Shown: positions 27,707 to 37,020, counted from the stretch's first letter. The stretch: 64,000 nucleotides of DNA from Nematocida parisii ERTm1 (GCF_000250985.1 NW_013524647.1:458983-522982); one strand, 5' to 3'. The notes: a model not told the origin generated them from the letters alone. A program made the numbers and translations.

Positions 27707-29137
27707 CTAGTTATTACTGCTGGTAGGCTCAGTATTACCACCATTCTCTGAATTCTCTATTATAGTGTTTCTTCCGTATCTATAATGAAGGGAACTTGCT
27801 ATAAAGAATCCAGCGCCGGTTGCGAGTACTCCCACTACTGCACGAGTAAATCTCTTTTTTATAGAGGCACTTCGAGAGAGCCTCATTAATCTTCCAGTAT
27901 TAGATTTATTTTCCTTTGGGCTCAAAAGATTAAACACAAGGTTTTTATAGAGGTCTACTCGGCGTATAATATAATCTCTGATTACAGGAGAAGGCAGACC
28001 AGCATATTTTTCTAAGCCTTTACCCATATGAATATCAATTGTCTTATAGTTGTAATTGAATGCTAATGGATCTTTAATTATAGGCACTCTTTCGTCTATA
28101 ACTGAATAATTTGATATGAGTGAAGAGTAATCAACATACTGTTCATAATCTTTTGTTATTTCTCTTATAGAATTAAGCACTTTACTGACTAATTTTCTAT
28201 CTATGTATAACTTTCGTAATATATTCTCTTCATACTCAGAAAGAATAAAGTCTTTCTTCCCTGCTCTGTCTTCATCATAATAAGTAGCTATTTCCCACCG
28301 GTATTTCATTAGTAAAGCAAGTGCATAATCAAGATGTGTAATACCATCTTCCCTCTTCTCAAACAAATCAATTTCTTCTGGGTTTAGTTCAGGATATGCA
28401 CTTTCATGAGCTTCAAATGTTTTCATAATACCATTCAGCATTGTTTTTAGCTTAGAGCTAGTGAATATCCTTTCATTTATTAACATTGATGCATATGTAA
28501 AGTAGTCATGTCTTTTAATATTCGGATGTGATAACATATAAGTATACCATTGGTTAACTCTCAGTAATACAAATTTCATCTGGTCTAGTAATGTTTCATT
28601 AGATACCAATATTTCCTTCTGAACTTCATCAGTTTCTGACTTTCCATAGTTTTTATTAATCTTCACCATAAATGTCTTTTTTTCAGAAGTGCAATTCTCT
28701 ATGCAGTTGTCTAATAATAGAGATGTCATTTCTATAATTAGATTTTTATATGCTGCATCATTTATTCCGCATACGTCATACTTTATGTTCTTACGCAGTA
28801 TTTTCTTATACGCATTCTTTAGTTTGTTCTTAGATGGCTTTTTTTTACGAGCACTGTTAAACTCATTTGCATACTTGCATAACTCAGTATAAACTGCATC
28901 ATGGTCAATCTTCATAACTACTTTAAAGTCCTCTTCAAGTTTAATATCCTCGCATTCATTTCTAATTGCTGTAGGAACAGTGTACCCGAATATACTTTCC
29001 GTATGGGCATTCTGTTGTGTATTATCTGATTGTTCAACTGACTGTATTGGTCTACTTACTTCTGAATTATCACTATTATTTCTTGAACTGTTTCTATCGC
29101 TTGTGCTTATGCGTGTGCTTGTGTCTGGATTATTCAT
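27707..29137 (-). CDS. Lineage-specific protein with C-terminal membrane segment
   Basis: A 476-residue protein of unknown family. The first 50 residues are Ser/Asn/Thr-rich (STSDRNSSRNNSDNSEV). The body is helical and charged (YTELCKYANEFNSARKKKPS, YPELNPEEIDLFEKRE). One membrane segment lies near the C-terminus (FTRAVVGVLATGAGFFIASS, about 435-455), followed by about 25 polar residues. The layout, large soluble part plus one C-terminal anchor, recalls the gene family at 36-44 and 62 kb, although I see no clear sequence match. A host-exposed or spore-membrane role would be inference. Confidence 0.7.
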   Translation of the reverse strand: MNNPDTSTRISTSDRNSSRNNSDNSEVSRPIQSVEQSDNTQQNAHTESIFGYTVPTAIRNECEDIKLEEDFKVVMKIDHDAVYTELCKYANEFNSARKKKPSKNKLKNAYKKILRKNIKYDVCGINDAAYKNLIIEMTSLLLDNCIENCTSEKKTFMVKINKNYGKSETDEVQKEILVSNETLLDQMKFVLLRVNQWYTYMLSHPNIKRHDYFTYASMLINERIFTSSKLKTMLNGIMKTFEAHESAYPELNPEEIDLFEKREDGITHLDYALALLMKYRWEIATYYDEDRAGKKDFILSEYEENILRKLYIDRKLVSKVLNSIREITKDYEQYVDYSSLISNYSVIDERVPIIKDPLAFNYNYKTIDIHMGKGLEKYAGLPSPVIRDYIIRRVDLYKNLVFNLLSPKENKSNTGRLMRLSRSASIKKRFTRAVVGVLATGAGFFIASSLHYRYGRNTIIENSENGGNTEPTSSNN

Positions 29138-29369
29138 TAATTTAATTTAATTTTTTTAGTATATAAACGTTTTAGCCTTAATAAGGTAACTGTTTATTTA
29201 AAAAAATATTCTATAATTTGGGTTATTAAACTTATACGGATTATGCATAATATGTCCAATTGGCACATAAAACAGTCATAAACAAATAAAGGACAAATTA
29301 TAACAGTATATATAAATGGTTAAATAAGCAATTTCTGTTGTAATATAATATACATTTATTTACTCACAA

Positions 29370-30083
29370 CTAAATCTGGTCGGACTTAACAGATGCATTT
29401 TTATCATGGGAATTCTTCTTCACTTTCCATTTCTTTGACCTTCCATGAATGTAGGGATATGCTGGGGAAGCAGTCACCTCCTCTCCCAGAGCACCTTCCT
29501 GTTTTACTCTTTCAATTAGGCCCAGTGCAATGTTTCGATCAGAAGAACTCTTAAACTCCAAGAATGCGTACTTTCTGTCATTATCTGCGCTACTCTTAAC
29601 ACACACGCTCACCGGAAGCAATTTATCAATAAGGCCAGAAAGGTTTTCTTCGGTCACATCCCCAGGCAAGTTTCCCAAGAACATCTTACGCTCACAGTCA
29701 TTATCATACGGCTTTGGTTTCTGTGTCTGTGTTCTTGTTTCACTTGCTGCCCATTGCACGGGAAAGGACTGACCTAGAATAGTTACATTAGAAGATGCAA
29801 CTGCCTTGGCACATTCTTCAGAGGAGTATTCAACTGCTGCTGTACATGTCGTACTCTCTGGCGGACTGGTTTTTATATATATTTTTACTGCAAGACTTAG
29901 GTTAGATATCATACTCACATTTTCATCATGTTCAGAAACACGAACCAATAATTATAATCACATAACTTACATTTCACCTGTACCCTTCAGAGCATTAACA
30001 ATATCAAAGATTGTAAATGTCTTTGGAATACTTTCAATATTTATCCTTTTGCCAATTATGCTCCTTGACATTGCAGGGGTCAT
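29370..30083 (-). CDS. Two-RRM RNA-binding protein, split by one intron
   Basis: Exon 1 is 29,971-30,083 and exon 2 is 29,370-29,895. Removing the 75-nt intron gives 212 residues. Exon 1 supplies strand 1 and helix 1 of the first RRM (KRINIESIPKTFTIFDIVNA) and exon 2 resumes with strand 2 (LAVKIYIKT) and strand 3 (CTAAVEYSSEECAKAV). The second RRM (KMFLGNLPGDVTEENLSGLI then KYAFLEFKSS) lies wholly in exon 2. The tail is basic. Without splicing the first RRM has no RNP2. The exact member of the RRM family is not recognised. A second ATG at 30,071 is also possible as start. Confidence 0.8.
29896..29970 (-). other. Spliceosomal intron, 75 nt
   Basis: On the minus strand it starts GTAAGT and ends TCTAACCTAAG. 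TCTAAC fits the branch-point consensus (UACUAAC-like), with the A only a few bases before the final AG, as in known microsporidian introns. Its length is not a special case: 75 is divisible by 3 but the unspliced reading runs into stops upstream. Splicing joins the two halves of an RRM in frame. Confidence 0.78.
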
Positions 30084-30164
30084 TAAAAAATAAATATTTA
30101 TACTTTTATTTTTACCAGAAATTATTATAAATTCTATAAATAATACTGTTTAATAATAATATTT

Positions 30165-30185
30165 AAGGAAATATTTTAACCACTG
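30165..30185. repeat. Left part of a duplicated upstream block, split by element copy 1
   Basis: ATATTTAAGGAAATATTTTA here, together with CACAATGCAATTAAATAAAG and ACCTTCAGATT at 30,525-30,575, matches one continuous stretch at 36,940-37,015. The element at 30,188-30,519 stands between the two parts. Confidence 0.7.
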
Positions 30186-30187
30186 TG

Positions 30188-30519
30188 ACGTAATACAACG
30201 AGTCAAGCCACCACCCTGCTACGTAGCCAAGAGAGTGAAAAGAGTGAACTGTGAGAGTTTTTTATTATCTTTAGGAAGAGGCCTAAGCCAGCACAAACAC
30301 TAAGTCCCCGGCGCAGTTGTGTTAGGCCTGGCACTGAAGTTAAGCTGTCGATGCTTCTCCAAGTTCTCCTAATTTTTAGGGGAAGATCTCCAGTTAAATA
30401 ATCGGAAGTTGATATACTGATTCAGAGATCCAGACCTTTGCTTTGGCGGGATCATCACGCAAGATGGCGCGCAGACGGATTGCCCTCTGAGCTCACGTCT
30501 GAGTGGTGGTATCACCACA
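30188..30519 (+). ncRNA. GC-rich hairpin element, copy 1 (SINE-like or structured RNA)
   Basis: About 332 bp, aligned end to end with copies 2 and 3, with many point differences. Shared exact blocks are CTGCTACGTAGCCAAGAGAG, CTGAAGTTAAGC and CGGAAGTTGATATACTGATT. The last 20 bases hold a GTGGTG-CACCAC hairpin. A CTCCTAATTTTTAGGGG stem lies in the middle. The stem GATCC-GGATC is weaker than in copy 3. No protein frame is shared on the sense strand. No run of T follows the end and no clear target-site duplication is seen. Confidence 0.7.
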
Positions 30520-30579
30520 CCCTACACAATGCAATTAAATAAAGGCTTACCTAAATTAGACTTACCTTCAGATTATACA

Positions 30580-30940
30580 ATATGTAATATATCATTATTA
30601 CTTATTATGCAATATGTAATATATCATTATAACTTGCTATTACTTATTACTTATTATGTATTGTGTAATATATTATAACTTATTACTTTCTATAACTTAT
30701 TACTTATTATACAATGTGTATTAACAACTGTTTTCTATAAATTGCTATTACTTATTATGTATTGTGTAATATATTATTTACTTATAACTTGCTATTACTT
30801 ATTACTTATTATTTATTACTTATTATGTATTATGTAATATATTATAACTTATAACTTATTATTTATTTATTACTTATTATGTATTGTGTAATATATTATA
30901 TTTATTATTTATTTATTACTTATTATGTATTGTGTACTAT
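30580..30940. repeat. AT-rich array (TTATTACTTATTATGTATTGT units)
   Basis: Degenerate units of TTATTACTTATTATG and TATTGTGTAATATATTATAA repeat for 360 bp, up to the stop codon of the exosome gene. Confidence 0.8.
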
Positions 30941-30943
30941 TTA

Positions 30944-31786
30944 TTATTTAACACACAATGTATCATAAATCATCCTCTTTAAGTTATTATATGGTATTGA
31001 CCCACTAAACATCCAGTATATTACATCTGTATATTCTATGTTCTTGTTATACGTTATTACCATACGATCACTTGCCTCTAATAATTCTTCTTCAGATGGG
31101 TCATAAATTGCCTCTCCCTTCAGTACAGCACAAGATACAGTTACTGGATAAAATTGTACATAATTTATTACTGATTTAGTAATAAGTTCTGTCTTGTACT
31201 TTAATTGTATATTTATATCTGCAAGTGCCCTAAAAATGCCTTCTGTGATAATTTCCAACAAGCCGCCTTTATCTAATATTATAATTATATCTAGCTTAAT
31301 ACTTATTACACATTGTGTATTAAGTAATGACAGTTTATCAGGGAATATTTTTGAATTGTTAAAAATTTTATCTATTTCAGTTTGAATATTTTTATCATTA
31401 CAATTTACACATAGTGTATTAAGTCTTGATTTATCTGGTGATGATTTCTTTATGTCTATTGTCTTATAAATAATAATACTTGTTGAGTATAGCTTACTAT
31501 ATTTTGTCTCTAAATATTTTCTTATTAATAATGATTCATTTCCCATGGTAATATTTATAACCCGTTCTTCATTAGTGCTCCTGCCGTCAATTCTGTGACT
31601 AATAGTAGGGATACAGTTAAATTCAGTTCTATTAACGGTATAATTAATAGAATTAGATTTATTATCGTATAATACGTTACTTACATTATTAGTAAGTATA
31701 TTATTTAGTGTAGTATATGTACTATATTCTGTATTAACATTATTTAGTGCAGTATGTGTACTATATTCTGTATTATTATTAGTCAT
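30944..31786 (-). CDS. Exosome RNase PH-like core subunit (Rrp42/Rrp43/Rrp45 type)
   Basis: Ring subunit of the RNA exosome. Such subunits are usually inactive scaffolds. Seen in 280 residues: SHRIDGRSTNEERVINITMG, the N-terminal RNase PH signature (R-DGR), and the C-terminal AIYDPSEEELLEASDRMVIT, equivalent to the DPT-EEE block of Rrp42/45. The first 40 residues hold two copies of NTEYSTHTALNN-like sequence, encoded by intergenic-type repeat DNA. Two more palindromic repeats inside the gene encode NTLCV and NTQCV. The core is therefore conserved while repeats have entered its less constrained parts. Rrp42 is the best guess for the paralogue. Confidence 0.7.
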   Translation of the reverse strand: MTNNNTEYSTHTALNNVNTEYSTYTTLNNILTNNVSNVLYDNKSNSINYTVNRTEFNCIPTISHRIDGRSTNEERVINITMGNESLLIRKYLETKYSKLYSTSIIIYKTIDIKKSSPDKSRLNTLCVNCNDKNIQTEIDKIFNNSKIFPDKLSLLNTQCVISIKLDIIIILDKGGLLEIITEGIFRALADINIQLKYKTELITKSVINYVQFYPVTVSCAVLKGEAIYDPSEEELLEASDRMVITYNKNIEYTDVIYWMFSGSIPYNNLKRMIYDTLCVK

Positions 31787-31924
31787 TGTGTAATAAATAA
31801 TTTATTAAAAAAATATTTATATACTGCACAATATATAATAAGTTATATATTATTAATACTTATTGTAGTATGTGTAGTATATTATACTTATTATAGTATG
31901 TGTAGTATATACTGTGTAGTATAT

Positions 31925-32100
31925 AACTTAATACTTATTGTGTAATAAATACTTATACTTATTATAGTATGTGTAGTATATAATGTATGTTTTTATAACT
32001 TAATACTTATTGTGTAATAAATACTTATACTTATTATAGTATGTGTAGTATATAATGTATGTTTTTATAACTTAATACTTATTGTGTAATAAATATTTTT
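31925..32100. repeat. Tandem repeat (about 72-bp unit) in the 5' flank of the propeller gene
   Basis: Two complete units and a partial third containing ACTTAATACTTATTGTGTAA, TTATTATAGTATGTGTAGTA and TATAATGTATGTTTTTATAA. They are nearly identical and end about 15 bp before the start codon at 32,112, so they include the presumed promoter. Recent expansion is likely given the near identity. Confidence 0.85.
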
Positions 32101-32111
32101 TTTATTTTTAT

Positions 32112-33117
32112 ATGGAGTGTAGGCGTATTAATACGACAGTTATTTCATTTGATTATGAAAATTCTGATACTTTAAAAAGGAATCAGTATTTAACGGTTAT
32201 TAACTGTAAATTACCAAAAAAGGAAAGTAGTATTAGTAATATTTTTAAGGTAGAAAGGAATTCTCATTTTTATTATGGGATTATCACCAATAGAAGTACA
32301 ATTATTTGGTTTAGTATTTTAAGTACGTCTTCTTATTTAGGTGAGTATGGCGTATTTCTTAATAAGGAAAGAACAAATATTTTATATCCAATAATTAATA
32401 CAGATAATAGTAAACAGTATAATGAGAATCCTTCAGAGAGTACATACGCATTAAACAATGAATCTATAGTTATATTCACTACGCTGTACATTATTATATG
32501 TACATGTAATAAAATACTTATATATGATAATAATGGTATAATACACTCTGAGATAGATCTAGGGATTGATAAAGTATCCAGTATATATGCTACATTATGT
32601 AATACGTATTTATTCATTAATTTTGAGAAGGGAATAATTTCATTATACAGTATTGCTAAAAAAGAGTTTATTTACAGGAAAAAGCACTTAATTGGAGAAT
32701 CTTCTGTGTTTGGGAATGTTTTCAGATACTTAAGATACTTTACAATATCAAAGAATACGTTAATTATAGGGAGAGTACGGGATGGATCTATTCTATTAGA
32801 ACTATCATATCCTGAAGAACTTTCAGCTGTATCCACGGATATTCTACAGAAAAGAGTAGTGGTAGGGTCAGTTACAGGGACAATATATCATACACGGTTA
32901 GATAATTTACAGAGTGAATTCTCTTCTGTGAAAATTATCTAATTCTAGGATTAAGGAATGTTTCTTCTCAAATTCCGGGAGGTACATATTTTCAATATCT
33001 GACCAGCAAATATTTATAATTGATGCTAAAAACGGTAAAACTGTCAAAACCCTACTAAACCCTTCACTTAGAAATTATTTTACATTTACAAGCAGTAGTA
33101 ATTTACATTTCCAATAA
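32112..33117 (+). CDS. Beta-propeller-like protein with one frame break near its end
   Basis: The 5' frame encodes 276 residues of strand-rich repeats (FYYGIITNRSTIIWFSILS, ILIYDNNGIIHSEIDLGIDK, YLFINFEKGIISLYSI). It stops at 32,941, but another frame continues with LSNSRIKECFFSNSGRYIF and FIIDAKNGKTVKTLLN, clearly two more strands of the same fold. Total length (1006) is one base over a multiple of three, and an AAAA run at 32,930 is where the frames meet. Either an indel or a sequence error explains it. No named family is certain. A WD-type ribosome-assembly factor (Ipi3-like) is one possibility. The next gene starts 6 bp later. Confidence 0.65.
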
Positions 33118-33123
33118 AAAAAA

Positions 33124-33747
33124 ATGAAAAATGAATGTTTACAGCTAAAGCTGCTAATAATTGGTGAGAGCAATGTGGGGAAGACTTCAATCCTTCAGAG
33201 ATTTATTGAAGATAAATTTGAGAAGACATTCTCTACAACCATAGGAATTGATTTTAGGTCTAAGAATATAAATATTAATGGGAAAGAAATTGAATTACAA
33301 ATATGGGACACAGCAGGGCAGGAGAGGTTCTTTTCAATAACAAGGAGTTATTATAGGGGATCAGATGGGATATTTTTAACATTTGATTTAACATCAGAAG
33401 GGTCATTTGCTTCTCTTAGTAAGTGGATAAATGAGATAAAAGAGAAAGTTAATGAGAATGTACCGGTCTTCCTTTTGGGGAACAAAAAGGATTTATTAAA
33501 AGGAAAGGAATTTGAGACAACTGAAATATCAACAATTAAAAAAATAAAAGAAATTTCTGAGGAATTAAAGGTTCCCTGGTATGGGACAAGTGCAAAGAGT
33601 GGAGAGAATATTGAAGAAATATTTATGGATATGGCATATACGATAATACAGAACAAAAAAGGTGTTAATGATACAATTAGTAAGAACACGTTTAAATTTA
33701 CTAAAATGAAAGTTAGTGATATTTTTTGGTGTTTTAAAGTTAAATAA
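33124..33747 (+). CDS. Rab-family small GTPase (Ypt1/Sec4-like)
   Basis: Molecular switch for vesicle docking. Seen: GESNVGKTS (P-loop), STTIGIDFRSKNI (switch I, Rab1/8 pattern), WDTAGQERF (switch II), GNKKDL and TSAKSGENIEEIF (guanine specificity). Rab sub-family motifs (IGIDF, YYRGSDG) are present. It ends SDIFWCFKVK: there is no CC, CxC or CaaX, so the usual double-prenylation site is missing and membrane attachment is unclear. It follows the propeller gene by only 6 bp on the same strand. Confidence 0.9.
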   Translation: MKNECLQLKLLIIGESNVGKTSILQRFIEDKFEKTFSTTIGIDFRSKNININGKEIELQIWDTAGQERFFSITRSYYRGSDGIFLTFDLTSEGSFASLSKWINEIKEKVNENVPVFLLGNKKDLLKGKEFETTEISTIKKIKEISEELKVPWYGTSAKSGENIEEIFMDMAYTIIQNKKGVNDTISKNTFKFTKMKVSDIFWCFKVK

Positions 33748-33999
33748 CTGTTACGTTTAATAAACAGTTATTTTTAACAATATAATTTAAAAACAGTTAC
33801 TTTATATTTTCTTATTACTATAAATTAATTAATTTTTTTATTCTTGGGTAAATCTAACTTATGTTAGTCTTCATTAGTATAAGAAATTAGTTATCTAATT
33901 GACTACGTTCCAATGAAGTACATAAATATTACTCTGGGTGAGAGATTCATTCATATGCATATCCCTCAATAAGAGTTAATAACATTTTATCTTAATATC

Positions 34000-34265
34000 T
34001 TAATAGTACAGTATAATAATACCAACAGAACAAATAAAAGTAAGCAAGTAAAATAAAAAAAATAGATTATACAGTATAAGTATATTATACGTAGTATACA
34101 GTATATAATTAATAATATAATATTTATAGTAGTAGTAATAGAAGCAGTATACATGTATATAAATAGTAGTAATAGTAGATATGTATTGTATAAGTAATAG
34201 TAGTAATAGTAGATATGTAACTAATAGCACATTGTGTATAAGTATAGTAGTATAATATGGTATAA
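34000..34265. repeat. AT-rich low-complexity array (AGTAGTAATAGTAGATATG)
   Basis: Degenerate TAGTAGTAATAGTAG and GTATATAATTAATA units. The reverse frame across it is low-complexity Tyr/Ile/Leu and is not a gene. Sequence between 33,748 and 34,000 has normal complexity, with no gene seen apart from an AACAGTTATT repeat just after the Rab stop codon. Confidence 0.75.
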
Positions 34266-34424
34266 TATTATTTATTATGTCTTGGGAAGTTGTTTAACCC
34301 CACATAAATGAATATGTTACTTAACTATTCAGTGACTAGGACCTAGTACATGTACATAGACTGTATTATGAGAGTTGATTTCTTAGAGAAAGTCATTAAG
34401 ATACTTTAATGTTTATTGAATTTT

Positions 34425-34735
34425 GAATACGTATTTATAGATCGTATGATCAATTTAATTTATGTTTAATATGTTGTGCCAACAACTATTTCTGATTTAA
34501 TTGGCACTGTTATGTTTATGTGAACATTCAGATAACTCATGTATTACGATACTAATATTAATCTTAGTATACAATAATGTGTACCGCCCATACCGTGCTA
34601 TAATAACTCTGTATTGACATTGTCATTGAGAAACAATCTAATAAAGTATAAGGGGCGAATGTACGGCACTATTAGAACATTCAGTTAAGTGTCCCATATA
34701 TAAATAAACTGCTATTCTTTTAAAAATAGACTTAT
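34425..34735 (+). repeat. Dispersed repeat family B, copy at 34.4 kb
   Basis: ATCAATTTAATTTATGTT, TTCTGATTTAATTGGCA, TGTTATGTTTATGTGAACAT and ATAACTCATG match in order the segment at 46,890-47,000. The right end, GGGGCGAATGTACGGCAC then AAATAAACTGCTATTC, matches 47,480-47,560. So at least two blocks of one longer unit are shared, with the middle of the 47-kb copy about 370 bp longer. No coding potential is seen. Confidence 0.65.
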
Positions 34736-34793
34736 TAATTAATCAAAATTATTCACTTATAAATATAATTAAATTTTTATAAGTTATTTACAT

Positions 34794-35645
34794 ATGGGAG
34801 AACTGGTTGAATTAGAAATTAAAAATATAGAGATAGATTTTATCTATTTATACAATTATATAAAAGTAATATTTATTGGTCTATACCCGAATAACGAGAA
34901 TGCATCACACAAAAATGATAAATGCAATATTCATAATTGCATAAGGACTTTTGTTATTAATGGTGATGATAGCCATGAAGAAATTGAAAAAAAATGGTTA
35001 GCCATACCTCCTACTAAATATTCTAATGCATATAATTTAGTTTATCTTGGTAGTATATTAATGGTTATATTATACTTAATATCACTTAAATCATTCCATA
35101 TAATTGAAGAAAAATCAGCCCATGCATTAAGTAATTTAATACCCACAAATATACATCCATTACTTCATGAATATGTATTAAGTGGCAATTTCCTTTATAC
35201 ACTACTCCAGATTGTTTCTGGTAGTTATATTGTTATGGGATTAATAGAGCCAGTACATTGGATACTTAGAAAATCTAAAAATATTGCCAAACATATAATA
35301 AGTAGTATATTCTTAGGCTTATTCACTATGGCATCTGGATATACTATTTATTCAGTTATTATATGGACAGTTTCTTTAATCTTAAGATTAGTTGAAGATT
35401 ATACTATTATATCAAATATAATAGTATACGGATATTTATTAGCTACTTTTTATGGGTTATGCTTGTTATTATATATTATTTATAAGAAAAAGCAGTCAAA
35501 TAGATGCATTGGTGAATACATTACTTCTATATTATATACTATTTTATTAATAATGTGTATTGCTGCTGTTATATACACATATAGTAATAATATTTTTGAA
35601 ATAATTGAATGTATTAAAAATGAACTATACATGATTTATTTTTAA
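34794..35645 (+). CDS. Multi-pass membrane protein, unknown
   Basis: The 283-residue protein has a polar N-terminal 70 residues, then about six hydrophobic segments (LGSILMVILYLISL, FLYTLLQIVSGSYIVMGLI, IISSIFLGLFTMASGYTIYSVIIW, NIIVYGYLLATFYGLCLLLYIIY, TSILYTILLIMCIAAVIYTY). No family is recognised. Its stop codon TAA forms the first bases of structured element copy 2, so the element inserted at or just before the natural end of the gene, and the last residues may not be original. Confidence 0.65.
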   Translation: MGELVELEIKNIEIDFIYLYNYIKVIFIGLYPNNENASHKNDKCNIHNCIRTFVINGDDSHEEIEKKWLAIPPTKYSNAYNLVYLGSILMVILYLISLKSFHIIEEKSAHALSNLIPTNIHPLLHEYVLSGNFLYTLLQIVSGSYIVMGLIEPVHWILRKSKNIAKHIISSIFLGLFTMASGYTIYSVIIWTVSLILRLVEDYTIISNIIVYGYLLATFYGLCLLLYIIYKKKQSNRCIGEYITSILYTILLIMCIAAVIYTYSNNIFEIIECIKNELYMIYF

Positions 35646-35982
35646 CGTACTCACAAGGAATAACGACACCGCCGCCCTGCTACGTAGCCAAGAGAGAGAA
35701 GAGAGTGAAAGGGGAGAGCTCTTTATTGCCTTTAGGAAGCGGCCCAAGCCTGCGCGGACACGGAGCCTCGGGTGCAGTTGTGTTAGACCCAGCGCTGAAG
35801 TTAAGCCGTCGATGCTTCCCTGAGTCTTCCTCCAATTTTTAGGGGAAGATCTCCGGTTAAATAGTCGGAAGTTGATATACTGATTCAGAGATCCCGGCCT
35901 TTGCTTTGGCAAGATCACCACACGAGCTGGCGCGCAGACGTGAGCCCTGAGGGCGATCCGTCTGAGTGGTGGTGTCACCACA
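35645..35982 (+). ncRNA. GC-rich hairpin element, copy 2
   Basis: 338 bp, very similar to copy 3. The start reads ACGTACTCACAAGGAATAAC and the end GGTGGTGTCACCACA. Hairpins seen: GATCCCG opposite AAGATC is partly broken compared with copy 3, while the terminal GTGGTG-CACCAC stem is intact. CTGAAGTTAAGC is present. A 135-codon reverse frame crosses it and shares a peptide with the reverse frame of copy 3, but that only reflects shared DNA. Confidence 0.72.
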
Positions 35983-36139
35983 ATTTTAAATAAAATATTA
36001 TTTATGTCTTTCATTAAATGATATTTATACAAGCATTAGAACATAAATAACTAATAAAATATATTTTATCTAACTAATTTTTAGAAGAAATTCCGTTTAT
36101 TAATATAAGATATAACCCGATATAAACCAGATGGTTAGT

Positions 36140-36235
36140 AAATGCTTCTTTAATGGAAACCAGTTTATTGTAGTGAGTACAACATAAATGTCTCCGATGC
36201 TCCATATACCGATTGTTTTGCCCCTAGTGGGGTAT
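36140..36235 (-). repeat. Family B tail, reverse-strand copy
   Basis: Read on the minus strand: GGAGACATTTATGTTGTACT then ACAATAAACTGGTTTCCATT. The AATAAACTG-GTTTCCATT block matches the tails at 1-110 and 47.5 kb. Nothing else is seen between 35,983 and 36,290 except a GATATAACCCGATATAA motif. Confidence 0.5.
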
Positions 36236-36291
36236 AACAAGTTAATATTATAGAGTACTAGTATAATAGTAGTATATGTATATGTATAATT

Positions 36292-36918
36292 TTATTTATT
36301 CATAATCTTCTTTGCTTCATTAGGATATAATAATATTATACAAAGAATAATCATAGAAACAACCATAAATATTATAATAATTAGTAATGTAGTTATACGT
36401 GTATAATTATTGTTTTTATGACCATTAGTGCCTAAAATATCTGATTCTATTGACTTAAATAATTATTAATTACATTATTCTTGAAATTATCAGTATTAAA
36501 CCCATTAATCCCCGAATAACCCGAAATATAGTTTTGATTTTTTAATTTCATTATTAATATTGAATATTTGTCTTTCTTCACTCATTAGCTCATTTAAGTA
36601 CTTTTTAATTTTTTCTATATTCTCATTTTTATATAATTTAATATCAGATATATAATGATGACATATAGACATCATATATACTGTATTATATAAATCATGA
36701 ATATAACGATTTAAAGAATGTTCATTATCTTCAACATAAATAGAATTATAAATTGAATCTTTTATGAAATAAACAAAATCAGCATTACTCCACTTATATG
36801 CTCTTGTAAGTAAATATAATGAATAAATATCGTCATAAATGAATCCTAATCTACTTATATTTGAGTATTCTATCCCATTCTTATCTGTTATTGTTGGATT
36901 ATCGCCATGTTTCATTAG
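36292..36918 (-). pseudogene. 5'-truncated copy of the IDE/INRE membrane gene family
   Basis: Fragment of the family whose intact member is at 61,689-62,906. It begins at the family motif ...DILMKHGDN and keeps DDIYSLYLLTRAYKWSNADF, then frame breaks follow near 36,520 and 36,440. In each case one A seems missing from a short A run, and both parts continue as family sequence (GFNTDNFKNNVINNYL, then a membrane segment and NEAKKIMNK). About 220 residues of N-terminal sequence are lacking. At the cut end the DNA continues into an upstream block of the same family in the opposite direction (36,935-37,020), so this is a rearrangement junction. Confidence 0.8.
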
Positions 36919-36934
36919 TATATCTAGTTTTAGG

Positions 36935-37020
36935 ATTTCTATATTTAAGGAAATATTTTAATCCCTGCACAATGCAATCGAATAAAGGATTACCTAAATT
37001 AGATCTACCTTCAGATTTTA
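36935..37020 (+). repeat. Orphan copy of the gene-family upstream block (empty site)
   Basis: ATATTTAAGGAAATATTTTA is followed directly by TCCCTGCACAATGCAATCGA and ACCTTCAGATTTTATG. The same two blocks at 30.16-30.58 kb are separated by the structured element, so this site shows the uninterrupted state. A more diverged reverse copy is at 40,340-40,445, just upstream of a family gene. Confidence 0.75.

Noticed and set aside
35625-36032. 135-codon reverse frame sharing a peptide with another reverse frame at 44,491-44,727
   Set aside because: The shared peptide comes only from the shared DNA of element copies 2 and 3. The frame is not kept in copies 1 and 4.
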